Shown: in pieces, positions 43,521 through 53,995 of the stretch
How positions within the stretch are numbered: the stretch's first letter is position 1
Layout of the letters: each line of letters begins with the position of its first letter
Assembly: GCF_040182365.1 (NCBI RefSeq)
Contig: NZ_CP144460.1
Location: 3,534,001-3,598,000, forward strand
Direction of reading: 5' to 3'
DNA from: Xanthomonas sp. 10-10
Lineage (GTDB): Bacteria > Pseudomonadota > Gammaproteobacteria > Xanthomonadales > Xanthomonadaceae
Length of the DNA: 64,000 nt
Made by a program: the position numbers and the translations under genes
The notes under the pieces: model-generated
What the model was told of the DNA's origin: nothing
Seen by the model: the letters and a program-made list of their open reading frames with translations, nothing else
The model's database searches: none

Positions 43521-44609
43521 TCAACCCGCCACGATCCGCAGCACATCGTCCAGCAGCGCGGCTGCCGTGACCTCCGCACCTGCACCCGGGCCCTGGATCA
43601 ACAACGGTTGCTCGCGGTAACGGTCGCTGCTGATCGCGACACGGTTGTCGGTTCCGGCGCCGCCAGCCAAGGGATGCTCCAGCGCCAGCTCGCGCAGTCC
43701 CACGCTTGCGCCATGCGCGTCCACCCGGCCTACAAAACGCAGACACCGCCCCGCTGCGCGTGCCTGCTGCCAGCGCGCGCTTACGACCGCATCCAGTTCG
43801 CCCAGGCGTGCATCCAGCTGGCCGATCGGCACGCTGGTGAGCCCGGCAGGCACCAGCGACTCCACGTGTACCTGTTCGGCCTCCAGTTGCCATCCGGCCG
43901 CACGCGCCAGGATCAGCAGCTTGCGCCGCACATCCTCGCCGGACAGGTCGATCCGCGGATCCGGCTCGGTGTAACCCGACGCCACCGCTTCGCGCACGCA
44001 GTGCGAAAACGCGCCGCTGCCGTCATAGCGATGAAACAGCCAGGCCAACGATCCCGACAGCACACCCTCGATCGAATGGATATGGTCGCCACCTGCCACC
44101 AAGGCGCGCACGCTGCTCAGCACCGGCAACCCGGCGCCGACGGTGGCGCTGTCGCCATAATGCGCGCCAGTGGCATGGCGGGCGGCAATCAGCGCCTGCG
44201 CACGCGACAACGCCGTGCCCTGGCCCAGCTTGTTGGCGGTCACCACATGCACGCCGCGGCCCAACCACTCCACGTGCCAATCGGCCACCACATCGCTGGC
44301 CGTGGCATCCACCAGCACGTCGCCAGCACGCAACGCGACGGTTTCGGCCCACGGCTGCAGCACAGCCTGCCCACGCGGCGCAGCGTTGGCCTGCAGCAAT
44401 GCCTGCTCCGCGCTCACGCCGCAATCCTGGGCGATGCGCGAATTGGCCAACCAGTCGAAGCGCGGCAACTGCAACTGACGCTCCTGCAGCGCGGTATAGC
44501 GCGCCACGAACGCGCGCCCTACCGTCCCGGTGCCCAGCAAGGCCAGCCGTGGTGTCGGCGTCACTGCTGCCACCGAAGCCCGGCGCGAAACAGGCAGCGC
44601 AGTGCTCAC
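43521..44609 (-). CDS. hom: Homoserine dehydrogenase (stand-alone)
   Basis: 362 residues from GTG 44609, whose GTGA overlaps the metB stop, so translation is coupled. Reduces aspartate semialdehyde to homoserine, providing the acceptor for MetX. N-terminal Rossmann motif 'ALLGTGTVGRAF', 'HVVTANKLG' with catalytic context, 'YGDSATVGAGLPVLSSVRAL', and 'GVLSGSLAWLFHRY...AVASGYTEPDPRIDLSGEDVRRKLLILAR' with the conserved catalytic Asp/Lys region. There is no ACT domain and no fused aspartokinase, so allosteric threonine control is probably absent. Third gene of the metX-metB-hom operon. Confidence 0.93.
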   Translation of the reverse strand: MSTALPVSRRASVAAVTPTPRLALLGTGTVGRAFVARYTALQERQLQLPRFDWLANSRIAQDCGVSAEQALLQANAAPRGQAVLQPWAETVALRAGDVLVDATASDVVADWHVEWLGRGVHVVTANKLGQGTALSRAQALIAARHATGAHYGDSATVGAGLPVLSSVRALVAGGDHIHSIEGVLSGSLAWLFHRYDGSGAFSHCVREAVASGYTEPDPRIDLSGEDVRRKLLILARAAGWQLEAEQVHVESLVPAGLTSVPIGQLDARLGELDAVVSARWQQARAAGRCLRFVGRVDAHGASVGLRELALEHPLAGGAGTDNRVAISSDRYREQPLLIQGPGAGAEVTAAALLDDVLRIVAG

Positions 44610-45823
44610 GCGTCGACCTGCTTGCGATTGGTGGCGGTCAGGGTCGCTTCGGCACGCGCCAGACCGGCGCGCAGGTCGATCAGCAAGTCTTCGGCCGATT
44701 CGATCCCGATCGACAACCGCAGCAACCCGTCGGAAATCCCGGCCGCCGCACGTGCTTCGGCGGTCATTGCCGCATGCGTCATCGAGGCCGGATGCGCGAT
44801 CAGGCTTTCCACGCCACCCAGCGACTCGGCCAGGGTGAAGTAGCGCAACCCATCGACGAAGGCGCGTACCGCCGCTTCGCCACCGTTCAACTCGAAACTC
44901 ATCATCGCGCCAAAGCCCTTCTGCTGACGCGCCGCCAGGGCATGGCCCGGATGCGTCGCCAGGCCGGGGAAATACACCTGATTGACTGCCGCGTGCCCGT
45001 CCAGCAGCGCAGCGATCGCGTCGGCATTTTCCTGGTGCACGCGCAGGCGCGCATCCAGCGTGCGCAGGCCGCGCAAGGTCAGGAAGGCATCGAACGGCGA
45101 GCCGGTCAGGCCCAGCGCATTGGCCCACCACACCAGCTGCTGATGCAGCTCGGCATCGCGCGCCACCACCGCACCGCCCACCACATCGCTATGGCCGTTG
45201 ATGTACTTGGTAGTGGAATGCAGTACCAGATCCGCCCCGAACTCCAGCGGCTTCTGCAATGCCGGCGACAGGAAGGTGTTGTCCACCACGGTCAACGCAC
45301 CCACCTTCTTCGCCGCTTCGATGACAAAGCGCAGATCGGTGATGCGCAGCAGCGGGTTGGATGGGGTTTCGATCAGCACCAGCCTGGGCGACTGCGCCAA
45401 TGCATCGGCCAGCGAACGCGGGTCGGTGAGGTCGGCGGTGATCAGCGCGAAGTGGCCCTTCCTGGCCAGCGCATTGAACAGGCGCCAGCTGCCGCCGTAC
45501 GCATCGTGCGGCACCACCAGCGTATCGCCGGGCTGCAACACCGCGTTGAGCACCAGGTTGATCGCGCCCATGCCGGTGGAGGTGATGACGCCGCCGGCGC
45601 CGCCTTCCAGTTCGGCCAGGGCCTCGCCGAGCAGATCGCGGGTAGGATTGCCGCTGCGGGTGTAGTCGTATTGGCGCTTGTTGCCGAACCCGTCGAAGGA
45701 GAAGTTCGACGACAGCACGATCGGCGGGGTCACCGCGCCGTAGGCGGTATCGCGGTCGATGCCTGCGCGCACGGCGGCAGTGGCGGCGGTACAGGGGGCG
45801 TCGGCGGGGTCACGATAGCTCAT
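44606..45823 (-). CDS. metB: Cystathionine gamma-synthase / trans-sulphuration PLP enzyme
   Basis: 405 residues from ATG 45823, overlapping the metX stop (ATGA). Cys/Met metabolism PLP enzyme: 'YDYTRSGNPTRDLLGEALAELEGG', 'TLVVPHDAYGGSWRLF', 'VDNTFLSPALQKPLEFGADLVLHSTTKYINGHSDVVGG' with the Schiff-base lysine K206, and 'AESLGGVESLIAHPASMTHA'. By operon context it joins the activated homoserine made by MetX with cysteine to give cystathionine. A direct sulphhydrylase activity (MetZ-like) cannot be excluded by eye. Confidence 0.93.
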   Translation of the reverse strand: MSYRDPADAPCTAATAAVRAGIDRDTAYGAVTPPIVLSSNFSFDGFGNKRQYDYTRSGNPTRDLLGEALAELEGGAGGVITSTGMGAINLVLNAVLQPGDTLVVPHDAYGGSWRLFNALARKGHFALITADLTDPRSLADALAQSPRLVLIETPSNPLLRITDLRFVIEAAKKVGALTVVDNTFLSPALQKPLEFGADLVLHSTTKYINGHSDVVGGAVVARDAELHQQLVWWANALGLTGSPFDAFLTLRGLRTLDARLRVHQENADAIAALLDGHAAVNQVYFPGLATHPGHALAARQQKGFGAMMSFELNGGEAAVRAFVDGLRYFTLAESLGGVESLIAHPASMTHAAMTAEARAAAGISDGLLRLSIGIESAEDLLIDLRAGLARAEATLTATNRKQVDA

Positions 45824-46851
45824 GCGATTTCTCCGGTAATGCGAAGGGCAGTAGTGAGGATCGCGTCGATGCGATCGATTTCTTTCAGGAAGGCGTCGTG
45901 GCCGTACGGCGAACGCAACACACGCAGGCTGCCGCGCGGGCCCAAGCCTTCGACCAGGCTGACCATGTCGGCCAGCGGCACCAGGCGATCGCCCTCCACC
46001 GCCACCACGACGGTGGGCACGCTGACCTGCGCCGGGTCGATGCGATGCAGGTCGATGGATTCGGACAGGCGCAAGTACGCGGTGACCGGCGTGCGGGCCA
46101 CGTATTGCGCGCCGGCGGCATCCAGATAGTCTTCGGCGGCAACGCGCACGCGGCCATTGATCACTTCCGGCGGCGCATCGAAGCGCTCGCTGAATTCTTC
46201 CGGTGTGCGATAGCTGAGCATGGCGAATTGCCGCGCCAGCGCCAACCCGTGATTTTCCGCGCACTGCAGCTGGCCCAGCGCCACCGCACGGCGCTGCAGT
46301 GCGCGCCACGCGGCGGCATACGGATGTGCGCGATGCGCCCCGCTCACTGCAATCAAGGTGCCGACGCGGCCGGCATGACGGGTGGCGAATTGCAGCCCGA
46401 CCAGCGCGCCATACGAGTAGCCGACAAAACCGTGCAGGCGCGCGATTCCCAGCGCGTCGAGCAGCGCGGCGATGGCATCTGCCTGGTCGGCGGTGTCGAT
46501 CGGCGCATCCAGCGTGCCGTCGGCGCCGAGGAAGTCGAAGGCCAACAGACGACGCGATGACGGGTCCAACGCGCGGCCCGCACCGACCAGGCCATCCACC
46601 CAGCCCTTCTCGGGGAACACAGCACTGGCCGCCAGGTGCCGATGGGCCGAGATGCCGCCGGCGACGAACACCACCGGCGCATTGGCAGCGCCGATCAATT
46701 CGTAGCGCAGGCGCACCTCGCGCATGCCGGCATGGCGCATCGGCAACGACACGGCGATGTCGCCGCGCAACGCGATCACGCCGTCGATGTCGGCGGCGGG
46801 AGTGTCTAGGTCATCAGTGGTCGTTGGCGATGCTGTGGTCACGAGGCTCAT
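45820..46851 (-). CDS. metX: Homoserine O-acyltransferase (MetX family, probably succinyltransferase)
   Basis: 343 residues from ATG 46851 (MSLVTTASPTTTDD). Alpha/beta-hydrolase-fold acyltransferase activating homoserine in methionine synthesis. Oxyanion-hole region 'VVFVAGGISAHRHLA', nucleophile S146 in G-Y-S-Y-G-A, catalytic Asp in 'AVEGDRLVPLADM' and His in 'SPYGHDAFLKE' are present. Length and the divergent N-terminal half fit the xanthomonad MetX branch, which from published family analysis uses succinyl-CoA rather than acetyl-CoA; this specificity is family-based, not read here. First gene of the operon, preceded by a SAM riboswitch. Confidence 0.92.
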   Translation of the reverse strand: MSLVTTASPTTTDDLDTPAADIDGVIALRGDIAVSLPMRHAGMREVRLRYELIGAANAPVVFVAGGISAHRHLAASAVFPEKGWVDGLVGAGRALDPSSRRLLAFDFLGADGTLDAPIDTADQADAIAALLDALGIARLHGFVGYSYGALVGLQFATRHAGRVGTLIAVSGAHRAHPYAAAWRALQRRAVALGQLQCAENHGLALARQFAMLSYRTPEEFSERFDAPPEVINGRVRVAAEDYLDAAGAQYVARTPVTAYLRLSESIDLHRIDPAQVSVPTVVVAVEGDRLVPLADMVSLVEGLGPRGSLRVLRSPYGHDAFLKEIDRIDAILTTALRITGEIA

Positions 46852-46924
46852 GGCGATATCCGGGGTGGATCGGCCATCGAGCTTCGCGGGAGCTCGCGTT
46901 CGACGTGCGCAAGGCACGATTCGA

Positions 46925-47041
46925 ACCATCTTTCGGCGGACGCGAAGGTCCCCGCAGGATTTGGCACCAAACGCGGGCGCTTGCGCGCTCCGCTGGCTGC
47001 CCCGGCATCAAAGGGCCTGTCCCTCCGCCGGTCTCGATGGT
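46925..47041 (-). ncRNA. SAM-I (S-box) riboswitch upstream of metX-metB-hom
   Basis: On the minus strand the conserved S-box blocks appear in order: P1 5' strand ACCATC (47041-47036), GGAGGGACAGGCCC (47026-47013), GATGCCGGGGCAGCC, then GGTGCCAAATCCTGC (46968-46954), and AAAGATGGT, whose GATGGT (46930-46925) pairs perfectly with ACCATC to close P1. These match the S-box consensus (GAGGGA-TGGCCC, ACCCGGCAACC, GGTGCCAA-TCCTGC, GAAAGAT). A CGAGCT/AGCTCG stem lies downstream (46878-46896) without a T-run, so the switch may act on translation of metX or by an unrecognised terminator. Binding SAM should lower methionine-pathway expression. Confidence 0.93.
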
Positions 47042-47047
47042 GAGGCT

Positions 47048-47076
47048 AAGATGCCACCGCACTTTTGCGATGTCAA
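47048..47076 (-). promoter_or_regulatory. Promoter of the metX-metB-hom operon
   Basis: Minus strand TTGACA (47076-47071) is a perfect -35, followed after 17 bases by CATCTT (47053-47048), a weak -10. A start about 7 bases further coincides with the 5' end of the SAM riboswitch, supporting the assignment. Confidence 0.65.
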
Positions 47077-47130
47077 TCGCTTCATGCGGATGGAAAGATA
47101 TATTTTCATCCGATACCACCGGACACTGTG

Positions 47131-48084
47131 ATGCACCGCATACTTGCGGCTCCGTTCGCTCAAGCCAATCGCGTGCATCACCGCGTCTTCCGCTCTCTTT
47201 CGCCCGTAATGATTCCGGTGTTGGTCGCCGCCCTGCTGGCAGGTGCGCCGCCCGCCGCTGCGCAACAACGCTGGCATTGGAACGGCGGCGCGGCACCGGC
47301 CGCGTCGCGCACCCTATCGACGCCAGTCGCCTCTGCCACAACGGGCACCAGCCCGGCCCTGCAACTGGAATGGCAGGCACCGGTCCATCTGGCATGGGTG
47401 ACCAACCCGCTGTCCGGGCCTGCGCAGGTCCGGCTGAGCGCTCCACCCAACGAGGATTACCGCGCCGTGCCGCAACTGCCGCTCACGGTGCTGATGGCTG
47501 CGCACGAGCGTCGCCTGCTGGCACGGCTGTACCCGGCCAGCAACCAGCGCACCCTGGGTGGGCTGGGACTCAAGCTCGACATCGTGCCTGGCGATCCTCA
47601 GGCGCAGCCGCAGCCGGCGGGCTATCAGTTGCCGTTCCGCGATGCGCCGGTGCAGGTGGATCAGGGCTTCGGCGGCCAGTTCAGCCATGCCGATCTGCCC
47701 AACTGGTATTCGGTGGACTTCGCCCTCCCCCAGGGCACGCCGGTGCTGGCCGCGCGCGAGGGCGTAGTCATGGAGATACGCAAAGACGTCACTGAAAGCA
47801 GCGCCCACGACCCTGGCGCGGGCGGCGGCAACCTGGTGCGGGTGCTGCACGCCGACGGCAGCATGGCGCTGTACGCCCATCTGGCCCCGAACGGCGTGGC
47901 AGTGCACGCCGGCCAGCGGGTCGGCGCCGGCGAACGGCTCGGCGCCTCAGGCAATACCGGCTACAGCACCGCCGCGCACCTGCATTTCTCGGTGCAGCGC
48001 AACGCCGATCTGCAACTGGTGTCGGTGCCGTTCCGGATGTGGGGCCCGCGGGGCGAGCTGCACTTCCCCTCGCCGGCCCCTTAG
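47131..48084 (+). CDS. M23 family peptidase (LytM-type, exported)
   Basis: 317 residues from ATG 47131, with an in-frame ATG at 47209 as alternative start; the hydrophobic segment 'MIPVLVAALLAGAPPAAAQQ' is the export signal. N-terminal beta-rich region (about 50-165) of unknown type; the M23 domain shows 'VDQGFGGQFSHADLPNWYSVDFALPQGTPVLAAREGVV' with zinc ligands H and D, 'GGNLVRVLHADGSMALYAHLAPNGVAVHAGQRVGAGERLGASGNTGYSTAAHLHF' with the HLH motif. Predicted periplasmic peptidoglycan endopeptidase or inactive activator; the complete ligand set suggests activity. Confidence 0.9.
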   Translation: MHRILAAPFAQANRVHHRVFRSLSPVMIPVLVAALLAGAPPAAAQQRWHWNGGAAPAASRTLSTPVASATTGTSPALQLEWQAPVHLAWVTNPLSGPAQVRLSAPPNEDYRAVPQLPLTVLMAAHERRLLARLYPASNQRTLGGLGLKLDIVPGDPQAQPQPAGYQLPFRDAPVQVDQGFGGQFSHADLPNWYSVDFALPQGTPVLAAREGVVMEIRKDVTESSAHDPGAGGGNLVRVLHADGSMALYAHLAPNGVAVHAGQRVGAGERLGASGNTGYSTAAHLHFSVQRNADLQLVSVPFRMWGPRGELHFPSPAP

Positions 48085-48152
48085 CACTGACGTCCCGGCG
48101 CCCCGATGCCACCTGGCCGCCGGTCCGCAAAGGCCCGTTGCGCCGAAGCCGC

Positions 48153-48158
48153 TATAAT
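48153..48158 (+). promoter_or_regulatory. Perfect -10 hexamer TATAAT upstream of prfC
   Basis: TATAAT at 48153-48158, about 50 bases upstream of the prfC ATG. No good -35 at 16-18 bases upstream (AAGGCC is the best placed). Likely prfC promoter. Confidence 0.55.
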
Positions 48159-48207
48159 CGTCGGCTTCCTCAGTTTCCGCAGGCGTCCGACCGGGCGCGC
48201 ACCGCCC

Positions 48208-49812
<1,605 letters not shown>

Positions 49813-49885
49813 CATAGACCAGGATCGCTAAGGAAGCGCAACGGCTGGCGATGCGATTTGCGTGCAGTTACGGTACCTTTTTGGC

Positions 49886-50530
49886 ATGAACGCAGACGCC
49901 TCCCCCTCGACCGACCTGCGCGACGAAATCGCCAGCGCCGTGACCCACGGCCTGGGTGCCATCGCCGCCCTGGCAGGCGGTTCGGTGCTGATCACACTGG
50001 CCGCCATCTATGGCGATGGCTGGCAATTGGCCACCTCCATCGTGTTCAGTGCCACGCTGGTGTTGCTCTACGTCGCCTCCACGCTATTCCACGCAATCCC
50101 GCATCCGGGCGCCAAAGCGCGCCTGCAGGTGCTGGATCATTGCGCGATCTACCTGTTGATCGCCGGCACCTATACGCCCTTTACGCTGATCAATTTGCGT
50201 GGCACCTGGGGCTGGGGATTGTTCGCCGCCATCTGGACGATCGCCGCCGCCGGAGTGGTCTTCAAGCTGTTCTTCACCGGTCGTTTCCGCCTGCTGTCGA
50301 CGGTGCTGTATCTGGCCATGGGCTGGCTGATCGTGGTGGCGATCCAGCCCTTGCTGCGCTCGGTCGATACCTGGTCTCTGTGCTGGCTGCTGGCCGGCGG
50401 ACTCTTCTATACCTTGGGCACGTATTTCTACCAACGCGATACCCAGCGCTATTTCCACGCGATCTGGCACCTGTTCGTACTGGCCGGCAGTGCTTGTCAC
50501 TTCGTTGCGGTGATAGCGCAGGTGATGTGA
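49886..50530 (+). CDS. Hemolysin III family membrane protein
   Basis: 214 residues from ATG 49886 (MNADASPSTDLRDEIASAVTHGLGA); a GTG at 49862 could add eight. Seven hydrophobic helices, PAQR/hemolysin III family: 'DEIASAVTHGLGAIAALAG', 'YVASTLFHAIPHPGAKARLQVLDHCAIYLLIAGTYTPF' and the C-terminal 'YFHAIWHLFVLAGSACHFVAV' with the conserved zinc-binding histidines. Inner-membrane protein; despite the name, haemolysis is not its likely physiological role. A role in membrane fluidity or lipid hydrolysis is inferred from PAQR relatives. Confidence 0.9.
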   Translation: MNADASPSTDLRDEIASAVTHGLGAIAALAGGSVLITLAAIYGDGWQLATSIVFSATLVLLYVASTLFHAIPHPGAKARLQVLDHCAIYLLIAGTYTPFTLINLRGTWGWGLFAAIWTIAAAGVVFKLFFTGRFRLLSTVLYLAMGWLIVVAIQPLLRSVDTWSLCWLLAGGLFYTLGTYFYQRDTQRYFHAIWHLFVLAGSACHFVAVIAQVM

Positions 50531-50579
50531 GACGCGACCTGCGGCGCGTTCGCGCGCCGTGCACGAGGCATCGCCAACC

Positions 50580-52544
50580 ATGGCCCGCGTGAACAACGTG
50601 ACCGACACCTCAGCTACACCATCGCCCTCTACCCCACGTCGTCGACGCTGGCTGGCCGGGCTTGCCATCGTAGCCGCCGCCGTGGTGATCTTCGTGCTGC
50701 TGTTTCAGTGGAACTGGCTGCGCGGTCCGGTCGAGCGCGTGGTCAGCGCCAAGACTGGTCGCCAGTTCCATCTCGGCTATCTTGACGTGAAGCTGGGCCG
50801 CACGACCACCGTGCGCGGCAATCGGCTGAGCCTGGCGAACGCAGCATGGTCCAAGCGCGGGCCGATGGCCGAGCTCAACTCGGCCGAGATCGATGTCGAG
50901 TTGTGGCCACTGCTGCGCGGCAAGGTGCGTCTACCGGAAATCCGCCTGGATCACCCAACCCTCTTGCTGGAAGCCGGCGACGACACCCATCCCGGCAACT
51001 GGGTATTCGATCAGGACAGTGGCGATGGCACCATGCCGCGCCTTGGCCGCCTGCTGGTGAACAACGGGCGCCTGCAGTACATCGATGCAGCCAATAGCTC
51101 GAACGTGGATGTAGCGATCAACAGCCTCGCACCACCGAGCAGCGACCAACGTGCAGCGCCGATCGGCATCGACGGCAAGGGCCGCTGGAAGGGCTATCCC
51201 TTTACGCTCAAGGGCAATACTGCCTCGCCGCTGGAACTGAGCCAGAGCGAGCACCCGTTCCGCATCGATCTGCGCGGCAGCGCCGGCGCCACCCGCACGC
51301 ACGTGCGCGGCACCTTGACCAACCCGTTCCAGTTCCAGGTGTTCGATCTGCAAATGGCGCTCAGCGGCCAGGACATGCAGGACCTGTATCCGCTGACCGG
51401 CGTGGCCATGCCGTCGACGCCGCCATACAAGCTAGACGGTCATTTGCGCCGCAACGGCCAGCTCTGGCGCTACGAGAAGTTCACCGGCACCGCCGGCGAC
51501 AGCGATCTGTCCGGCACGGCCGAGGTGGACCTGCGCAAAAAACGCCCGTTGCTGCGCGCCGACCTGGCATCCAGGCGGCTGGATTTCGACGACCTGGCCG
51601 GTTTTGTCGGTGCACCGCCCAAAACAGGTGGCGACGAATCGGCCAACGCACAGCAGAAGCAACAGGCAGCGCAACTTGCCGCCAGCGCGCGGATCCTGCC
51701 GACCACGCCCTACGACCTGACCAAACTGCGCGCGATGGATGCACAGGTGCGCTGGCGCGCGCAGCGCATCAATGCGCCGTCGTGGCCACTGGACGACATG
51801 GATGCGTCGCTGACGTTGAAGGACGGTCTGCTGCAGCTGGACCCGCTGAATTTTGGCGTGGCCGGTGGCGACATCCGCTCGGCCATCCGCATGGACGCGC
51901 GCAACCCCGTCATCGTCACGCAGCTGAAGGCAGGCATTCGCGGCATCCGGCTGGATCGGCTGTTTCCGGATGCCGCGCTCGCCAAGCAGGCTTCAGGCGC
52001 AATCGGCGGCGCGCTGGATCTGCGTGGCCGCGGCAATTCAATTGCCGCCATGCTCGGCAGCGCGGACGGCTCGATCGGCGTCGGCATGGGCCGCGGCCAT
52101 GTCGGCAACCTGATCATGGAACTGGCCGGCCTGGACATCGCCGAATCGCTGAAATACCTGTTCACCACCGACCGGCAGATTCCGGTGCGTTGCATGTTCG
52201 GGGATTTCGCCGTCAAGGACGGGCTCATGCAATCGCGCGCCCTGGCCTTCGACAGCACCGACACCATCATCGTCGGCGAGGGCAACATCAGCTTGAAGGA
52301 GGAAACCCTGGATCTGCTGCTGCGCCCGCGCCCGAAGGACCGCAGCATCCTCAGCCTGCGCTCGCCGCTGCGCGTGGGCGGAACCTTCAAGGATCCGTCG
52401 TTTCATCCCGACTACAAGGCGCTCGGCCTGCGTGGCGCCATCGCGATCGGCCTGGGCATGATCGCCCCGCCCGCCGCCCTGCTGGCCACCTTCGAACCAG
52501 GGCCGGGCAAGGACAGCAACTGCGGCGGCAAGTACGCCAAGTAA
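50580..52544 (+). CDS. AsmA family protein
   Basis: 654 residues from ATG 50580; a GTG at 50559 would add seven. A basic N-terminus and one TM helix (about 24-44: 'WLAGLAIVAAAVVIFVLLFQW') anchor a large periplasmic beta-rich domain. AsmA-type features: 'LGRTTTVRGNRLSLANAAWS', 'MAELNSAEIDVELWPLLRGKVRLPEIRLDHPTLLLE' and the C-terminal 'SFGVAGGDIRSAIRMD'-like and 'LRGRGNSIAAMLGSADGSIGVGM' repeats, followed by 'LLLRPRPKDRSILSLRSPLRVGGTFKDPSF'. AsmA-like proteins are bridge-like lipid-transport proteins between inner and outer membranes. Probably contributes to outer-membrane phospholipid supply or assembly. Confidence 0.9.
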   Translation: MARVNNVTDTSATPSPSTPRRRRWLAGLAIVAAAVVIFVLLFQWNWLRGPVERVVSAKTGRQFHLGYLDVKLGRTTTVRGNRLSLANAAWSKRGPMAELNSAEIDVELWPLLRGKVRLPEIRLDHPTLLLEAGDDTHPGNWVFDQDSGDGTMPRLGRLLVNNGRLQYIDAANSSNVDVAINSLAPPSSDQRAAPIGIDGKGRWKGYPFTLKGNTASPLELSQSEHPFRIDLRGSAGATRTHVRGTLTNPFQFQVFDLQMALSGQDMQDLYPLTGVAMPSTPPYKLDGHLRRNGQLWRYEKFTGTAGDSDLSGTAEVDLRKKRPLLRADLASRRLDFDDLAGFVGAPPKTGGDESANAQQKQQAAQLAASARILPTTPYDLTKLRAMDAQVRWRAQRINAPSWPLDDMDASLTLKDGLLQLDPLNFGVAGGDIRSAIRMDARNPVIVTQLKAGIRGIRLDRLFPDAALAKQASGAIGGALDLRGRGNSIAAMLGSADGSIGVGMGRGHVGNLIMELAGLDIAESLKYLFTTDRQIPVRCMFGDFAVKDGLMQSRALAFDSTDTIIVGEGNISLKEETLDLLLRPRPKDRSILSLRSPLRVGGTFKDPSFHPDYKALGLRGAIAIGLGMIAPPAALLATFEPGPGKDSNCGGKYAK

Positions 52545-52559
52545 CTGCTCGCGCCGCCC

Positions 52560-52988
52560 TCAGCTGGCGATATAGCGCTGCAATTGATCGATGTCGCGCT
52601 GCTGCATCTCGATCACCGCCTTGACCAGGTCGCCGATCGAGATCACGCCCTGCACGCGGCCGTTTTCGACCACCGGCAGATGCCGGAAGCGGCCATCGGT
52701 CATCAACTGCATGCAGCGCTCCACGGTCTCCGACGGCGACACCGTCACCACCTGCGTACTCATGATCTCCGCCACGCTGGTGGTGGCCGACGAGCGATCG
52801 TGCAACACCACCTTGCGCGCGTAATCGCGTTCGGACACGATGCCGACGAGCCGCTCCCCGTCCATCACCAGCACCGCACCGATGCCCTTTTCGGCCATCA
52901 GCCGAATCGCCTCGATCACTGCGGCATCGGCTGCAACCGCGAACACCTCAACCTGTTTGGTCTCCAACAGCTGTCGTACGGTCTGCAT
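52560..52988 (-). CDS. CBS domain protein
   Basis: 142 residues from ATG 52988 (MQTVRQLLETKQVEVFAVAADAAV). Two CBS motifs forming one Bateman module: 'VIEAIRLMAEKGIGAVLVMDGERLVGIVSERDYARKV' and 'VERCMQLMTDGRFRHLPVVENGRVQGVISIGDLVKAVI'. Binds adenine nucleotides in characterised relatives; stand-alone forms are of unknown function. Its first 41 bases overlap the 3' end of the glycosyltransferase gene in a different frame, so the two are probably cotranscribed. Confidence 0.92.
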   Translation of the reverse strand: MQTVRQLLETKQVEVFAVAADAAVIEAIRLMAEKGIGAVLVMDGERLVGIVSERDYARKVVLHDRSSATTSVAEIMSTQVVTVSPSETVERCMQLMTDGRFRHLPVVENGRVQGVISIGDLVKAVIEMQQRDIDQLQRYIAS

Positions 52989-53994
52989 GGCCCGCTCCGC
53001 GCTTGGTCTGGTTGTCGCAGACTACTCCCACCGCGCCGCGGTGGGTATCGACCAGGTACAGCGGGCGCTGCTTGGCCTCGTCGTACAACCGGCCCAGGTA
53101 TTCGCCGATCAACCCCAACGCAATCAACTGGATACCGCCCAGAAACAGGATCACCGACATCATGGTCGGCCAGCCGGCCACCGGGTCGCCGATCAGCGCC
53201 GCCTTGACCACCACCCAGGCCCCGAACAGAAATGCCACCAGCGCGGTCATCAGCCCCAGGTAGGTCGCCGCGCGCAGCGGCACCGTGGAAAAACTGGTGA
53301 TGCCGTCGAGCGCGAAATTCCATAGCCGCCAGACCGTGAACTTGCTGTTCCCGGACAAGCGCGGCTCGCGTCGGTACGGCAATGCCACCTGACGGAATCC
53401 CACCCAGCCGAACAAGCCCTTCATGAAGCGGTGCCGTTCGCGCAACTGCTGCAGGGCCTGCACCACACGAGGCGAAAGCAGCCGGAAATCGCCGGTATCG
53501 GCCGGGATCGGCGTGCGCGACAAACGCCCAATGACGCGATAGAACGCGTGTGCGGCGCCGCGCTTGAGCCAGCCCTCGCCCTCGCGAAAGATGCGCGTCC
53601 CAAAGATATTGTCGTAGCCGGCGCGCCAGAGAGCGACGAATTCGGGAATCAGTTCCGGCGGATCCTGCCCGTCTGCATCGAGCAGCACCACCGCGCCCGG
53701 CAGCACATGATCCAGCCCCGCGGATACCGCCACTTCCTTGCCGAAATTACGCGATAGCCGAAGCGCACTGACCTGCGCATCCTCCTGCGCAAGTGCCTGC
53801 AAGACGTTCCAGGTGTCGTCGGTGCTGCCGTCATCGACATACAGCACATGCGTCTGCAAGCCATGCAAGCCCGCCAGCACCGCGCACAGGCGCGGATGCA
53901 GCAGCGGAATGCTGGTTTCTTCGTTGAAGGCCGCGATCACGACCGTGAGGCGTTCGGTGACGGCCGGCAGTTGGGCGTCGTCGATGGTCCTCAC
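52948..53994 (-). CDS. GT2 family glycosyltransferase (DPM/ArnC/GtrB-like)
   Basis: 348 residues from GTG 53994 (V-R-T-I-D-D-A-Q-L-P-A-V), one base after the mtgA stop (TGAGGTG). Catalytic domain: 'LTVVIAAFNEETSIPLLHPRL', 'YVDDGSTDDTW', 'LRLSRNFGKEVAVSAGLDHVLPGAVVLLDADGQDPPELIPEF' (DxD-type metal site), 'DTGDFRLLSPRVVQALQQLRERHRFMKGLFGWVGF'. Two C-terminal TM helices (about 245-270 and 280-305) as in polyprenyl-phosphate sugar transferases such as GtrB and ArnC. Predicted to load a sugar onto undecaprenyl phosphate for periplasmic glycosylation. The 20-residue basic tail overlaps the CBS gene. Confidence 0.88.
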   Translation of the reverse strand: MRTIDDAQLPAVTERLTVVIAAFNEETSIPLLHPRLCAVLAGLHGLQTHVLYVDDGSTDDTWNVLQALAQEDAQVSALRLSRNFGKEVAVSAGLDHVLPGAVVLLDADGQDPPELIPEFVALWRAGYDNIFGTRIFREGEGWLKRGAAHAFYRVIGRLSRTPIPADTGDFRLLSPRVVQALQQLRERHRFMKGLFGWVGFRQVALPYRREPRLSGNSKFTVWRLWNFALDGITSFSTVPLRAATYLGLMTALVAFLFGAWVVVKAALIGDPVAGWPTMMSVILFLGGIQLIALGLIGEYLGRLYDEAKQRPLYLVDTHRGAVGVVCDNQTKRGAGHADRTTAVGDQTG

Positions 53995-53995
53995 C

